64,000 nt of DNA from Madurella fahalii (Eukaryota; Ascomycota; Sordariomycetes; Sordariales): the NCBI GenBank assembly GCA_029876055.1, contig CM056874.1, forward strand, positions 4,774,001 to 4,838,000. Direction: 5' to 3'. The notes beneath the pieces are model-generated. The model made no database searches and was not told where the DNA came from. It saw nothing but the letters and a program-made list of their open reading frames with translations. A program made the position numbers and the translations under genes. Position 1 is the first letter of the stretch. Every line of letters begins with the position of its first letter. Shown in pieces: positions 11,558-23,282 of the stretch.

Positions 11558-12802
11558 GGTCGGGTGGCACAAGGTTGCACCTCTCGGAGCGCAGAGTACA
11601 CGGCTGTGGTACGGGAGCAGCTGCGGAACCGGGGTCGCAGAGAGCCACAGGAGGCTTGCAAGAGCTTCGCATAAGGTGGTTGATCATCTCACCAGGGGGG
11701 GGGGAGGGATTCGGACTGGCGAAGCGGGAATCTTTTGAAACGTCTAATTTGCAGACGACGGGCTCGGAGATGGAAGGACCTGGCACTTGAATACTCGGCA
11801 GGCAGTCCACGGCATGGTGACTCGCGCGAGAAGGCAATGTTGACGACAGCGACGCCGACTGGCGACAGCGGCGTACAGGGCGGATTTCCGACGACGTCAG
11901 GTGCCTCGGCTGCAGCGAAAAAAATGTGGGAGGATTAGACCCCCGGGATGCTACGCGGCGGCAAGGTGGGAGCCCGGCCGGGCCAACAGCGGCTGTCGAA
12001 ACCGTCAGTGGTCTGGACACGGGAATCTGGCCCGACGGCGGCATGCAGAGAAACCCAACAGGCGGGCGACGAGGTTCACCCTATGCGGGGGGGGGCTGAA
12101 TCCGCGGACCGCAGTGCTGGTGCCATACAGGCACGTCGATCCGGCGCGCGGGGCTGGTTCAGTGCGCGGTGCCATGGCAAAGTGTGGGGGAGGGGAGGCT
12201 ACGATGGTGGCTGCCAGCTGAGCAGTCGCCGCAAAGGATTGGGCCACGAGCTGCAAAGACGCCCTGGGATTTGTACGATTTGTACAATGCGAAGGGGCCG
12301 AGCGAGCAGCGGGATGCAGGGTCTGCAGTGGGCGGCTTGGCGTAGGACCCCCACCTCCTGGTGCGTTGTGTCACGGACAAACACTAGGGGTGGGGGACAG
12401 GCTACAGCTCTGCCGGGTTCCCATGGCAATCAAGAAGACCGTTTTGTTGGAACAGGATTGCACTTCGGCCGAGATTTGGGCTCGTGACCTTGTACGTCAT
12501 GAGGTCTCGGAAGAAGCTCGCGGCGTCGTGTCGTGTCGTGCTCTGAGTTGTGGAGCTTCTGTCAGGTACGATTACAGCGCTTCCGGTTAGTTTGACTTTT
12601 GGTAACCTGGACGACCCTAACCCTTACCCTTTGCGCAATCAAAGCACCCGCCCTCGCGGAAAGTTCCGCTGTGCTGAATGCCTCGCCCCACTGTCTGGTC
12701 GACAACCTCCCACCGTCCGCAATAACTCCGGCGGCGACGCCGGACATCCAAGTCAGCAAACGGTATGGCAAGCGGCCTTGTTGTGGGTTTTGACTACCGA
12801 CG
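11558..12802. other. Intergenic; telomere-like motif near its end
   Basis: This region holds the promoter side of the unknown minus-strand gene and the leader of the next plus-strand gene. The open frame 11948-12487 (+) has no family features. The motif CGACCCTAACCCT lies at 12612-12624 and is followed by TACCC. Nothing else was recognised. Confidence 0.5.
12612..12624. repeat. Telomere-repeat-like 13-mer, copy 1
   Basis: CGACCCTAACCCT, continuing TACCCT. CCCTAA is the complement of the TTAGGG fungal telomere unit. An identical 13-mer lies 1.27 kb downstream in the same orientation at 13884-13896, on the other side of the helix-turn-helix gene. Confidence 0.6.
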
Positions 12803-13445
12803 ATGACGGGAAAGCAGTTATCCGACGACCACCGAGCCATCCTGGCGAAGTTGCTTCAAATCACGAAACTCAATAACCATGAGATTGCCTGGGTGCTGAA
12901 CGTCGACGAGAGGACGATACGTCGTCGAAGATATGAGTTTGCTGCCACGGGCCAGCTAGCTAAGCACAAAGACGTCAGCCAGAATGCGGCAAAGGTGAAG
13001 CCTCATCACCTAGAGGTACGTGTTCACGTGTCGCACGTCGTCTTTGCCGTTAGCTGAAAATGCGGCCACGGCAATGCAGAAGCTGGTAGAGTGGCACAAA
13101 GACCACCCGGACGCGCTCCTCGACGACATGCAGCTGTTCCTCAAGAAGAACTGTGGCGTCGAGGTTAGCGTGCCGACCATCAGCAGGCAACTGAAGAAGG
13201 CGTACGGCACCTTCCGGAGGGAGGGCCGCTGCGCCAGGATACGGTCGAGGAAACAGAGAGAGGCCGAGGGACGATCCATTGCCTGGGAGATTCAGCAAGG
13301 CGCCGGCGGAAATAATGCTCAGTCAGGCGCCGCCGAGCTTTATCAAGATCAGCAGCAGCCAGCCCCGCTACAACAACAGCAGGCGGCTCAACAAGAGCCG
13401 CCCCGCCACGAGCTGGGGCTCCATGCTACAGGCGGGGCAGCATGA
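12803..13445 (+). CDS. Stand-alone transposase-type helix-turn-helix protein
   Basis: Two exons, 12803-13015 and 13080-13445, give 192 aa; the 64-bp intron runs from GTACGT to ATGCAG in phase 0. Residues about 5-50 form a homeodomain-like HTH: LLQITKLNNHEIAWVLNVD is a recognisable HTH turn, followed by ERTIRRRR. Residues about 72-115 form a second winged HTH with LLDDMQLFLKK and SVPTISRQLKKAYG. This pair is the N-terminal DNA-binding half of Tc1/mariner or IS630-type transposases. The expected DDE/DDD catalytic part is absent. Instead the protein ends in a basic segment and a Gln-rich tail, then a stop. It may be a domesticated DNA-binding protein or a truncated relic. The intact frame, clean intron and sensible ATG favour a gene. 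No terminal inverted repeats were found. Confidence 0.75.
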
Positions 13446-14923
13446 TTATCAAGCCAACTGGACGGTGAGGTGCTAGGCGTTTTCAGCGAATCATGGAACA
13501 GGTGGTTTTGTAATTTCCTAAGGAGTGAGAGCGAGTATCTTTGGGGTTTGTCATGCGTGATTCGACATAGGCTCTAAGGATATCGGTCATGTTGGCCGTT
13601 TGTTTATTACCCGCTCAAACATGTCCGATTGATCCCCTCCCCGGATAGGGTTTGATGTTTTTAGATCGAATCGTGGTTTTCCTTGAACACGCCAGACGCC
13701 GCATTGTCTGTTCCGACTCATTTGGCTGTTAACACTGCCGTCAATGTGATTGACGTGGTCGGCTACGTGCGCCCGGTATTACGCCATGCGCAATCTCCGT
13801 ACAAACCATACACAGACTCGGGTATCGTGCTAAGACAAACCAACGTCACTCCTGCCTCCCACTTCCAACAGAGAGCCCACCACCGACCCTAACCCTGCCT
13901 TGAGAATGCTCCCCCACGGGGGGCTCTGGGGCTGAGGAAATGCACAGACATTTACATGACAATATTTGGCCAATGGGAAGCTTCTGTTCGGGAGGAGGTT
14001 CGCTTCCGGCAGCCTGATTGGTGATTCCTGTTTGACACTCCCGCACGGAACAGAATCAATGGTGTGACGGCCAGGCCCAAGCTCCCAAGACCCCACAAAA
14101 GCCAGCTTGCCGGGTCCAAGCAGCAGCAGCGACCTACTGCATCGGACGGCGCCCTGGTACAACGGGGCGGTCAATCATGTTTTGACAAAGCAACCGAGCC
14201 ATGAGCCCTCTGCGACCTGAGTTCTGGGCCGCTTCTAGATCGACATCCAGGCCCCGGATCCGTGTTCTGAAATTGCAGAATTGGGGCCCCTGCCCAGTGC
14301 CAAGCCCGCCCCGCTTAATGATCCGCTTGGCGATGCGACGCTCCCATGGATTTGGCTGAGACTTCTGCGGTTTTGCCCGCACCATCGGGCTGCCGGGTTG
14401 CCGTTCTCTTCGTCCTGAATGGGTGCATTGGGTGCCTGCTAGAGCTACACGGCAGACAATGGTCATATCTTCCATACTTTCGACAATAACGGCAAGTTCT
14501 TGCGGCTCGGCAGTACGTGTGGCGGTGCTCTTTGGGGAGAGAGGGCTTGGCCCGGGAAGAGGCCCCAGTCAGAGGACTTCCCAACTCTTTTCTCGGCGCT
14601 GAGGCTGGGCGGTCTTGGGCTCACTAGGCGGCGAGGGGTTGTCTCTTGGTTACTTTGCCGTCACAAGACTCTGCATTGTGCTGAACAGCCCGGCTTTATC
14701 AAGCTCGTTGACGGCGTCCATACCATCTGCCTTGACCGGTTTCCCCTCTCGCACACCGTTTCGCCGGTTGTGTAATTACTTCCCCCATTTCGTTCTCCGC
14801 ACCTTCGGCGCCCCCTAAAGCGTTTTGGTTGTTCCCCCTTATCTTGGACAGCCGTCACATGCTGGAATTTCGACATGTAGAGTCGTCTCCAGTGCGGCCT
14901 TCCCACACCTCACCCCACACCCC
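13446..14923. other. Intergenic; telomere-like motif copy 2
   Basis: No coding sequence was recognised. It contains CGACCCTAACCCT at 13884-13896. The last few hundred bases are the likely promoter and leader of the transporter gene. Confidence 0.5.
13884..13896. repeat. Telomere-repeat-like 13-mer, copy 2
   Basis: CGACCCTAACCCT, identical to 12612-12624 and in the same orientation. The two copies bracket the helix-turn-helix gene. Confidence 0.6.
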
Positions 14924-17405
14924 ATGGCCCACGACATGTATCCTGATCCCGAACGGAGAAGGAATCGCGGCTACTTGGGATACGACAGTTCAGCCCTCCC
15001 AGCCCGAGACCGCCAGGCAGGTCACCCCACTCTCTTCTGTTTGGCTCTGGCGTCCCGACGACGTGCTGACCCGTCCTGGGCCATTGCTAGGACCGTCAAC
15101 AACTTCGCTATGAACTCGACCTTAATTCGTGGAATCTGAGGATTTGGGGGGTCGCAGCCTCCGGCTTCCTCACGGATTCGTGCGTTGCCCATTGCACTTC
15201 GCGCTTGCCGCCTCGGGCGCCCATGTTATTATTGCAGGCTGTTGTAGCTCACCACCCACTGCCAGGTACAACTTGTTTGCCACGAATGTCATCCTTGCTT
15301 CTCTTTCGTTTGTTTATTTTCCCCACGAGAGGTGGTACGGTTTGATAATCAACTTCTTCACCCTGTTCGGGTACGCTTGCCTACTCCCTAAGCCGCTTAT
15401 GGCCTCTCCTTGTTGACGGGCCCTGGCTGACCAACCGTTGCAAGTTCTGTGTGCGGCCAGCTTCTCTTTGGCTACCTTGCCGATAGATATGGACGGACTC
15501 GCCTCTATGGCATCGAACTCGTTCTGGTCATCGTTTCCACCATCGGCGTGGCTACAACTAGCACCGGATATGGCGACATCTCCTTCATTGCCTTGTTCAC
15601 CTGGGTGTGTATTCTGTCTCCGCCATTGAATGCGCCGGTCGTGTCTAACTGTGCCCGTATTCTTCTAGTGGCGTTTTGTAATGGGAATTGGTGAGCGCGG
15701 CCACAGAGAGTGCCTTTGGTATCGCCTTCGACACCTGGGATCCGACCACTGACACATTGCCCAGGAATCGGCGCCGAATACCCGTTATCGGCTGTCATAA
15801 CCTCAGAATGGGCGAGCACCTCGTCGAGGGCGACAATGTTGTCGTCAGTGTTTCTAATGCAGCCCGTGGGCCAAGCTCTGGCACAGATCGTCGGCGTCTT
15901 GGTCCTGCTCGGACAGGATGCCGCCTACGGTCTCGACGATAAACGGTGCGGTCTTGATAAACTCCACGAAGAGGAATGCAAGAAAATCATTGACGGGATT
16001 TGGCGCTGGGTTATTGGCTCCGGCGCCGTTCCCGCCGTGCTGGCCATCATCTTCCGCTTCTTCCTCTACGACTGCGGCCTCTACACGCTCGAAGTCAAGA
16101 ATAAGCCGGGCAACGCTTTCAGGGACACACAACGAGTCTACGGGGCGCCGGTGGCTGCCAATGGCATTTCTATGACACCCCATGGCTTCGCTAACATGTA
16201 CCCCCCAGAACCCATGCCGGTCCAGTTCTCGCTAAAGGATCTGCATACTTTCCTCATCAAGGACAAGAACTGGTACTATCTCCTCGGCACCTCCATGACA
16301 TGGTTCTTCCTGGATGTTTCTTTCTACGGGTTCAGCCTCGACAACCGTGGCACCCTCGCCGATCTATGGGCTACGACAGACAAGGCAACCCTCGGCCCTA
16401 GCCTCCCCTGCTGGAATTCTAGTCTAGCGAACGGCACATCACTGGTCCCAGGTTGGCTGACGGATGGCCTGCCAACCTGGCAGACAGACGACACTATGCT
16501 ATGCAACACCATTTACGAGGTCATCATCGAGCAGACCAAGCAGTACCTGCTCACGGTATCCATCGCCTCTATCGCGGGAAGCGTGTGCTTCATCTTCTTT
16601 GCAAACCGCATACGCCGACGGCAGTGGCTGACCTCGTCATTTATCATACTTACCGTCCTCTTCCTCGTCACCGGTGGCGTCTACTATAGTGTAGCCCACA
16701 CCCACCGCGCGCCGGCGACTGTCGTATTTGTGGCTATCTGCCACTTCATGTTCAACTTTGGTAAGCAGAGCAGAGTAAAGCAGAGCGAAGCAAGGCAGAG
16801 CAATGCAGAGCAATGCCGAGCAACCTTCCGCAAGCAGCTTCCGTATTCAGACTGACACCTTTTTCCTTCTCACTCTCTTCTCTCCAGGCGCCAACACCCT
16901 AACCTTCATCATCCCCGCCGAGATCTTCCCCACCTGCTACCGCTCCACCTGCCACGGCATCTCGGCCGCGGCCGGCAAGCTGGGGAGCATCGTGGCCGTC
17001 CTGGTCGTTTACGGCATCAACTCGGGCTACTCGTCGTCGACCCGCCAGGGGCTCATCTTCCTGCTCTTCGCCTCCTTCATGGCCCTCGGCGCGCTCTACT
17101 CGTGGGCCTACCTGCCCGACGTCCAGCGGGCCGTGTACGACGGCGGGAAGAAGCGGCTCGAGACCAAGACCCTCGAGGAGCTCGGCGAAGGGTACATGCG
17201 CGCGCGCCAGGAGGGGCAGCTGATCACGGTGAGGGATAAGTGGGCGGATGTGAGGATGAGGGTCGGGGAGAAGATGGGGACGAGGAGGAGGGGGAGAGGG
17301 GGCAGGAGGGAGTCGGATGGGGCAGATGCAAACGGTGCCGCGCCCCCCGTCGTGCAGCAGCCGGCCGAGATGAGTGCTGGTCATAATGTTGGGAGGGTTG
17401 CATGA
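14924..17405 (+). CDS. MFS transporter, phosphate:H+ symporter (PHO84/GIT1-like) family
   Basis: Plasma-membrane transporter of about 660 aa, probably for phosphate or a phosphodiester. Seven exons: 14924-15016, 15091-15179, 15266-15370, 15445-15604, 15669-15690 (22 bp), 15765-16760 and 16888-17405. All phases close. The MFS loop signature GYLADRYGRTR follows TM2. GIGAEYPLSAVITSEW matches the phosphate-porter signature in TM4, with Glu where PHO84 proteins usually have Asp. The C-terminal half has FIIPAEIFPTCYRSTCHGI, another family hallmark. A long cytoplasmic tail is rich in Arg and Gly. The first junction works only with a GC donor (CAG|GCAGGT at 15017) or a different start, so the first exon is the least certain part. 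The central loop is long, as in the family. The exact substrate is inference. Confidence 0.88.
16761..16887 (+). other. Transporter intron with AGCAGAGC-type repeats
   Basis: The intron runs from GTAAGC to TCTCCAG. Its first 65 bases are imperfect short direct repeats of the kind GCAGAGCA, GCAGAGTA and GCAGAGCG. It is open in frame for about 30 codons before a stop, so read-through would give a truncated transporter. Confidence 0.7.
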
Positions 17406-18302
17406 AGTTTGAAGAAGTAGAAGAAGGAGGTGTAAGGACGGGCGGTCTGACGGGACTGACTTTGCCAAACACACATTTCGTGCGACTGTTTTTTTCTTAG
17501 TTTGAATCATGCCGCGGCTCTGTTCGGTCTACACTAGATGGTCTTATTACTTTCTTATGGGTCCGGGGTGTGCTAAATATGGGTTGGGCGTGAGGCGGGA
17601 CGGGGAGGCAGTGCTGGCGTGCGGAACGCCTGGGGGGAATACCCCTGTCCTTCGGTGATTCGGCCTCAGCTGGACGGACTATCAAAGCAGGCTTATTATG
17701 GGAAGGATGTAATTCAAACTCGGCAGGGTTCTAGAAACTCTATTTTTTGTGCAATACTACTCTCTTGTTCTAATATAGATGCGCCGGCAAGGGGGGCATG
17801 GAACTTGGCGTCACATGCAAATCTACGGTAACAACCGTATCGTTGATCACAGCTCTCGTCCACCTCACTGTACTGCCAAGAGAAATGATAGTCTCATGAG
17901 TGGAATTCTGGCCTGCCTACTCTTCTTTCCCCCCAAAAGCCCAGCCGTAACCACACAGAGCGATTGGTGCTCTATGTAAGAAAGGAGGTAAAAAGCGGAC
18001 ATCAAAATGGTCATAAACCGTTGCCGAGTGTCTCTTTTTCGCCGCCCCCAAACAGTAGTAGTTAGCTAGCAAAGGAGGAACTGTCATAGCCTTTAACGCC
18101 CTTAAACCATCACCAAAACTCCCCTAGAGATCCCAGCGTTTGAAAGGAGCGCTAGCAACCCGGTATCACTTCGCTCGGAGGAAAAAAAAAAGAAAAAAGA
18201 AAAAAGAACAATCCACAAAACGCCAGGTCATCAATATCCCTATCCACGCACAAATGTCTAAAGAAAAAAGAAAGAAAAAAATTTGGAATCCCGGCCTTCT
18301 AC
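17406..18302. other. Intergenic, convergent 3' ends
   Basis: This lies between the transporter (+) and the Zn2Cys6 factor (-). It has an A-rich stretch near 18180-18215 and nothing recognisable as a gene. Confidence 0.5.
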
Positions 18303-21300
18303 CTAAGGATTCGGGTCCCATCCCAGATCCATCGTATCCATCGCGCCCATGGTCATAATGGACCGCAAGACGCCATCCGCAACGGGCGCCATGTTGGTCT
18401 GCTGAGGCATCTCGCCCCACCCGGGCGGCACCGGGAACTCAGCGCTGCCGGGGGGTCCGGCGGGAGCATCAGGCATGCTGAATCGTTGGCCGGGCGTCAG
18501 GCCGGCGGCGACACCAGACGGTATGCCGAAGGACGATGGGTCGCTGAAGAAGGCGTTGACGTTGCGGTCGACCTCGCTCTGCGTCGTCGTCCCCCCCATG
18601 TTCAGGTTCTGATGCGACACGGCCGGGCTGGTCTCGAACGAACTCGGGCCGGCCGAGCCGCCGTTCATGTGGCCGGGCGTCAGGTTCTGGCGGTTTTCCG
18701 ATGCTGTGCTCGAGTTGGGCGTCGGCCGGTTCGACTGCCCGCCGTCCGGCGACGCGCCCGACATGTCGTTGGTGCTCCCCGTATCCATATCGGGCTGGCC
18801 GTAGCTCGAGAAATGGGGCGCGACAAGTCCATGTGCGGGCATGTATGGAGTGCGAAGGGGTTCGCGGGTGGGGAGGCTGGTGGTCTGCTCGGGGCCGGAG
18901 AAGGCCGGCGCTCCTGGATTGCACGAGTCTACGTCGATAATCTCGGGTGCGCTGGTAGGGTTGCCGTCGTCACCGCTCGTTTTCATGAAGTGGCACTCGT
19001 TGGTATAGCCGAGGATGCCATGCCGCTTTGGTTTGCCTTGAGTATCGTTGCGTGCGAGCGCGACAAGAACGGGATGCGCAGGGGAGCCCGGCTTCTACCT
19101 AGTCAGTGAAACTGCATGGAGGCCGCGCTGGGCGATAAAACGATGTACTCACGCTGTCGCTGCTGCGAGGGAACGCCGTCTTCAACTTGGGAATGCGCAC
19201 GCCTAGAGCCTCGAGGTCCACATCCAGCTGAACCAGGAACGATTCAGTGAGAGGGTTCCGTCGCTTCAGGGCGTTCATGGCCGACAAGAGAAACCGCAAA
19301 GAATCGGCGGTTTGGCTGTCGTCTGGGCGGCTCTTCAGGTACTGGACAAACACGCGCGCTGACACGTAGAGGCAGAACGAGATGAAAGGGTTCATCTGTG
19401 CAGCCTGGGTCAGTGTTGCTCTGGGCTATGTTGAGAGACTGGCAATACGTACCGCCGAGAGATCGAGGTGGGAGATCATCCTCATGATACTCGCAATCTC
19501 GTTTGCCGCTGTGATGCACCGCACCTTGCTTTCCGAGCTGACCGAAGCAGGTAACCTGTTCTTGTCGGCTTTGAAGATGGCGGCTTGGTGTAGGCAGATG
19601 GTGGACGTGTGTATACACATGTTTGTAAAGACGATGCTGGGATTCCCCAGACCGTTTGGCAGCTTCAGATGTGCTGGTAGGCAGAGCGACGTATTGAGGA
19701 GGATGTTGTCCATCTGTCGATGCCTCTTCCAGAACTCGCCATTTAGGTCGTGATCTCGATCGTCAACGTCTGGACGATGCAAGTGGACGAGATTGCGCCC
19801 GAAAAGACATGCCATGAGGGCGATCCCGCCAAAGGCTGATAGTTTTCCGGCGCCTGCAGGGCTCATAGCGTCTTGGAGCGATGGCGTTTGTTCCGGGCGG
19901 CTCAGTTCGAAGGCTTCGTCGGATGCGGGCAGATTGGTCAGGATGTCCTTCTCGTCGACTGTCATGGGCCACCCGGTGCCTATGCTCGCGAATCGATCGA
20001 GGCAGAAAGCCATCCAAAAGGTTCTCCTCCTCTCTTCTCGTTCGGTCCAGTCGCGAGGCGGCGGCAAACACTGCTTCACGTCTAACCCAGCACCGTCGAG
20101 GCGGTGGAGGCCAATCCTGCGGGGTGTGAGCAAACATTCCGGCGGCTTCACATCGAGGAAATGCGAGGCTTACATCTGACACAGACGCACCCCCGAACCC
20201 GTGCTCATCCAGGCCCGGGGGAAGTACATCCACTTGAACTCGTAAGACGCGAGCAAGATGTGAGTCTGAGCGTGGGCGACGGAGATCATGTGCTCTCCAT
20301 AACCCTTTATGTAGTCCGACTCGACGTATTTCCTTGCGCGCTGGTAAAACAAACCCTTCAGGTTCTGGAACTTATCCGTGACTGCGCAAGCCAGTGTCCA
20401 CATGGCATACCGCAGACACACTGGTGGTCGCTGGGCCGGAGCGCTATTGATGGTCAGCAAAGCGTGGCGGCCCCGCGGGGGCAGGAGGAAGGGAAGGAAG
20501 CCGGGCGGCTTACAGGTTCATGGCTGCTAGATACCGGTATTTGTGTATCATAGGCACCGAAGGGTGGATCTTTTCAAAGTAAATCTGATGTCTGTAACGA
20601 GTTGGAGCGGTTAGCCGCTGGTCTGCCGGTGGCACCCTGTAGGTTTTGCTGATATATGGGATGACTGGACTCACAATTCATCAATCGTATCCTGGTGCGG
20701 TAACGGCTCCTCCAGCCCGAGACCTATCATTTCCCAGGTGAAATTATTATCAACACCGCTCATGCCCATGCCCATGCCGCTATTGAAGTTGAAGTCTTCC
20801 ATTGGGCCGTTTGGAGAGTCGGCGTTGAAGTGCCAACGGTCCATGTCGCGGCCGCTGGCGATGCCGATTGACGGGTCCGTGACACCAAAGTTCGCCGTCG
20901 CGGCGGCGCGTTGGTTCATAGGCGGCTTCGCACCGCCATCAACCGATATAGACATCCCTTTGCTTCCATCCGAGCCCGACGAGGAAATCTCCTGTGTCTT
21001 CAGCAACGTCTCAACTTGCTCTGCACAAGCCGGTTAGTGGACACGGTTTTTTTCGTCTTGGAGACGGGATTCGCGTACTTAGCCGTTCCTCGAGTGCTTT
21101 CACATAGCCCCTCTTGGGACCGCTCTTCCTCCTGACCTCGTCGTAGGCGCACGTGTGACCGAGACGCGAACAGGTGCTACAGCTGGGCTTGATCCCGTCG
21201 CATTTTAGTTTTCGCTTCCTGCAAATCATGCAAGCCAGGCGCTTTGGCTTGGGTACGCTCATGTTGCCGCCTGTGGGAGCCTCCACCGTGATGTGCTCTG

Positions 21301-21373
21301 CGTCGGCGCCCCTGTCGGGAACCGGGTCCGACACCATAATGGTATCCGGCGGTGTCGCGGACGAGGATGACAT
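18303..21373 (-). CDS. Zn2Cys6 transcription factor with fungal-specific TF domain (CLR-2/ClrB-like candidate)
   Basis: Nuclear regulator of 895 aa in seven exons: 21373-21079, 21020-20675, 20591-20514, 20443-20174, 20116-19453, 19395-19153 and 19094-18303. All phases close. The zinc cluster is C48, C51, C58, C65, C68, C75 (C-x2-C-x6-C-x6-C-x2-C-x6-C), followed by the linker SGPKRGYVKALEERLKQVE and a short coiled coil. The middle homology region spans about residues 215-560, with HQIYFEKIHPSVPMIHKYRY, LRYAMWTLA and RRRTFWMAFCLDRFASIG, as in the fungal_trans domain. The C-terminal 260 residues are Ser/Pro/Gly/Asn-rich. The cluster plus SGPKRGYVK linker resembles the subfamily holding the cellulase and mannanase regulators CLR-2, ClrB and ManR. 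That assignment is from memory and tentative. No target operon or linked enzyme genes are present. Confidence 0.9.
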
Positions 21374-23282
21374 GGCGGGCTGCGACTTCGCCTGAAGGAG
21401 GGGAATCCGACAAAGGCACGGGGGGACGGGGGATGCTGCCCGCGTTCTTTCTTCTTTTCTTCGGTAGCGATTTGGACCGGGATCGCGAAGTCGAGAGTTT
21501 CGAGGCCGTTGACCGTTGACCGTTGACCGTTCAAGGCTGGAGCATGCTGGGACGTCGACGATTTTCAGCTCGTCGACGGGGTTTGGTTCTGAAGGATCGC
21601 TAATTGGCGGTTGCCGAGACCCGCGTGCTTGGTCAAGCAGAGCCGGGGGAACACGCGGTCACACACACAAACACACGGACAGGCAACCAGGGCTGGCACT
21701 GTCAAGTGGGAACCACCTATGAGAGTGTGTTCAGAGATCGCGGGGGGAGGGACACGCGGTATACAAATGCCTGGCGCTGCCCTACGAGGCTTCCGAGCCT
21801 GAGCTGACCAAAACCGACCGGAAGGCTGTCCGCGGGCAGCGAGAGCCCAGATTGCCATGGGCAGTGCTAACGTTGCACGCTCCCTACCCACCTTTCCCGA
21901 CAAAGCCATTGACGAGATATACCCTGCAGCTACAGAGGTATTGCGCCCCCCCACAACCGTGCCCCTCTTCTTCCCCAGATGTGGCTAAAAGAGCGGCACC
22001 GATTGGCGTTTTGCGATGGCGGGCATCTCTTCGATCTATCTTACCTTGGCTGAGAATCTTGGCCTGCTACGCTTTTAGCAACATGGCGGAAAGCTTGTTG
22101 AGTTCGGGAGCTGAGGGGCGCAAACCCGAAAGTGCACGGTATCCCCGGTCGGTTTGAACAAAACAGCGCTGGCGACGGGGGACCAAATGGGACCAATGGG
22201 ACCAATGGACCAATGGAACCCTTCCCCTTGTGCAAACGGGTAATCGAAGGGTACTTTGAGCTTCTTTGCAGCCCCTTTATTCTTCTTTTGCGTGTCCTGG
22301 AAGGCTGCGAGAGACACGCAGGCCCCCGGCGGCCAACCATCGTCGACTGTCAGGGTCGTAGTGATGTGGTACCTGGTCGCATCTGGAATCTCCAGCAATT
22401 GGCCCAAAGATTGTCTCTGGCTAGCGTGCATTATTAATAGTACAACCCACCCCCGTCCCACACCCTTCTTTCCACATGTTTGGACCGAGTTTGGACGACG
22501 GTTCGAGCAAGCGACCAGCTCCTCAAATTTCGGCTTTTGCGTGGTGGAGCCGCCACGACCGTTTTGTCATCTGAAAGGCTGGACAGCTGCCGCTTGCAGG
22601 GGATTAGACGCACATTTCCGTAGTTTAACGAGTTAAACGAGAAATTTTAACGCAATCCCACAATACAGTATTGGGGTAAAGGTTGAGATTTCTTCCTGCT
22701 ACCTCGTGCTCGGTACTTGTTGGTATGTACCTATATGTATGCAAACAGCTCCCCCCTCCCCCCCAATTATGTGTCCGTGCTTCATCAACATGATGATCCC
22801 GCCTTCCGCGTCCACCACCTGTTCCCCGCGCTGTCATGCTCATGTCCACCACGTGGTTCTCGCGGCAAAAGAGATATTTCCGTCTCCCTGGAATTTCCAA
22901 TGGCAGGCGCACAGCCACATCTATTGATGAAGATCTTGAGCCGCTCCTGCAAGAAAGCCGGCACAGATGGCAGGTCGGAGAGAAGTTCCCCCGTGCTGAT
23001 AGCCACTTGGTGACGGTCATGCCCGGCCAAAAGCCCCAGCTTTCCGACCCGATCGAGCTTTCCAGTAGTGGCTAGTGTTGGAGTTGCTGCAAGGGCCCGA
23101 GGTTAACGGGAATTCCCAGCGACAACCGGCATGATCTCTGCAGCTCGACATGATGAAACCGCCATCACCCGCCACGTCGTTTCTGGGCGACAGCGTGGGG
23201 TTGCACCTCGCAGCCGCCCTCGCACTGGAACTCTACATGTCGTTTTGCACTACCCATGTGCTTGGTGTCGGCTGCGGGAAGC
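21374..23282. other. Intergenic, no gene recognised
   Basis: This is the promoter side of the Zn2Cys6 gene and the 3' side of the THO subunit gene. It has short GT/CA runs near 21660-21690 and a four-fold GGGACCAAT-type repeat at 22180-22215. No coding frame or RNA gene was identified. Confidence 0.5.
22180..22217. repeat. Short tandem repeat, GGACCAAT units
   Basis: About four adjacent copies of a GGGACCAAT or TGGACCAAT unit are visible. It is noncoding simple sequence. The unit contains the core CCAAT box in forward orientation, which could be chance. Confidence 0.5.

Noticed and set aside
11948..12487. 179-codon plus-strand frame starting MLRGGKVG
   Set aside because: Gly/Arg-rich composition typical of GC-rich noncoding DNA, no splice model, no family features.
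12803..14900. A full DNA transposon around the helix-turn-helix gene
   Set aside because: No DDE catalytic part in any frame downstream and no terminal inverted repeats were found.
14924..15720. Transporter N-terminus as a frameshifted pseudogene
   Set aside because: The frames look broken at first, but introns with good borders restore every conserved MFS segment; only the first donor is non-standard.
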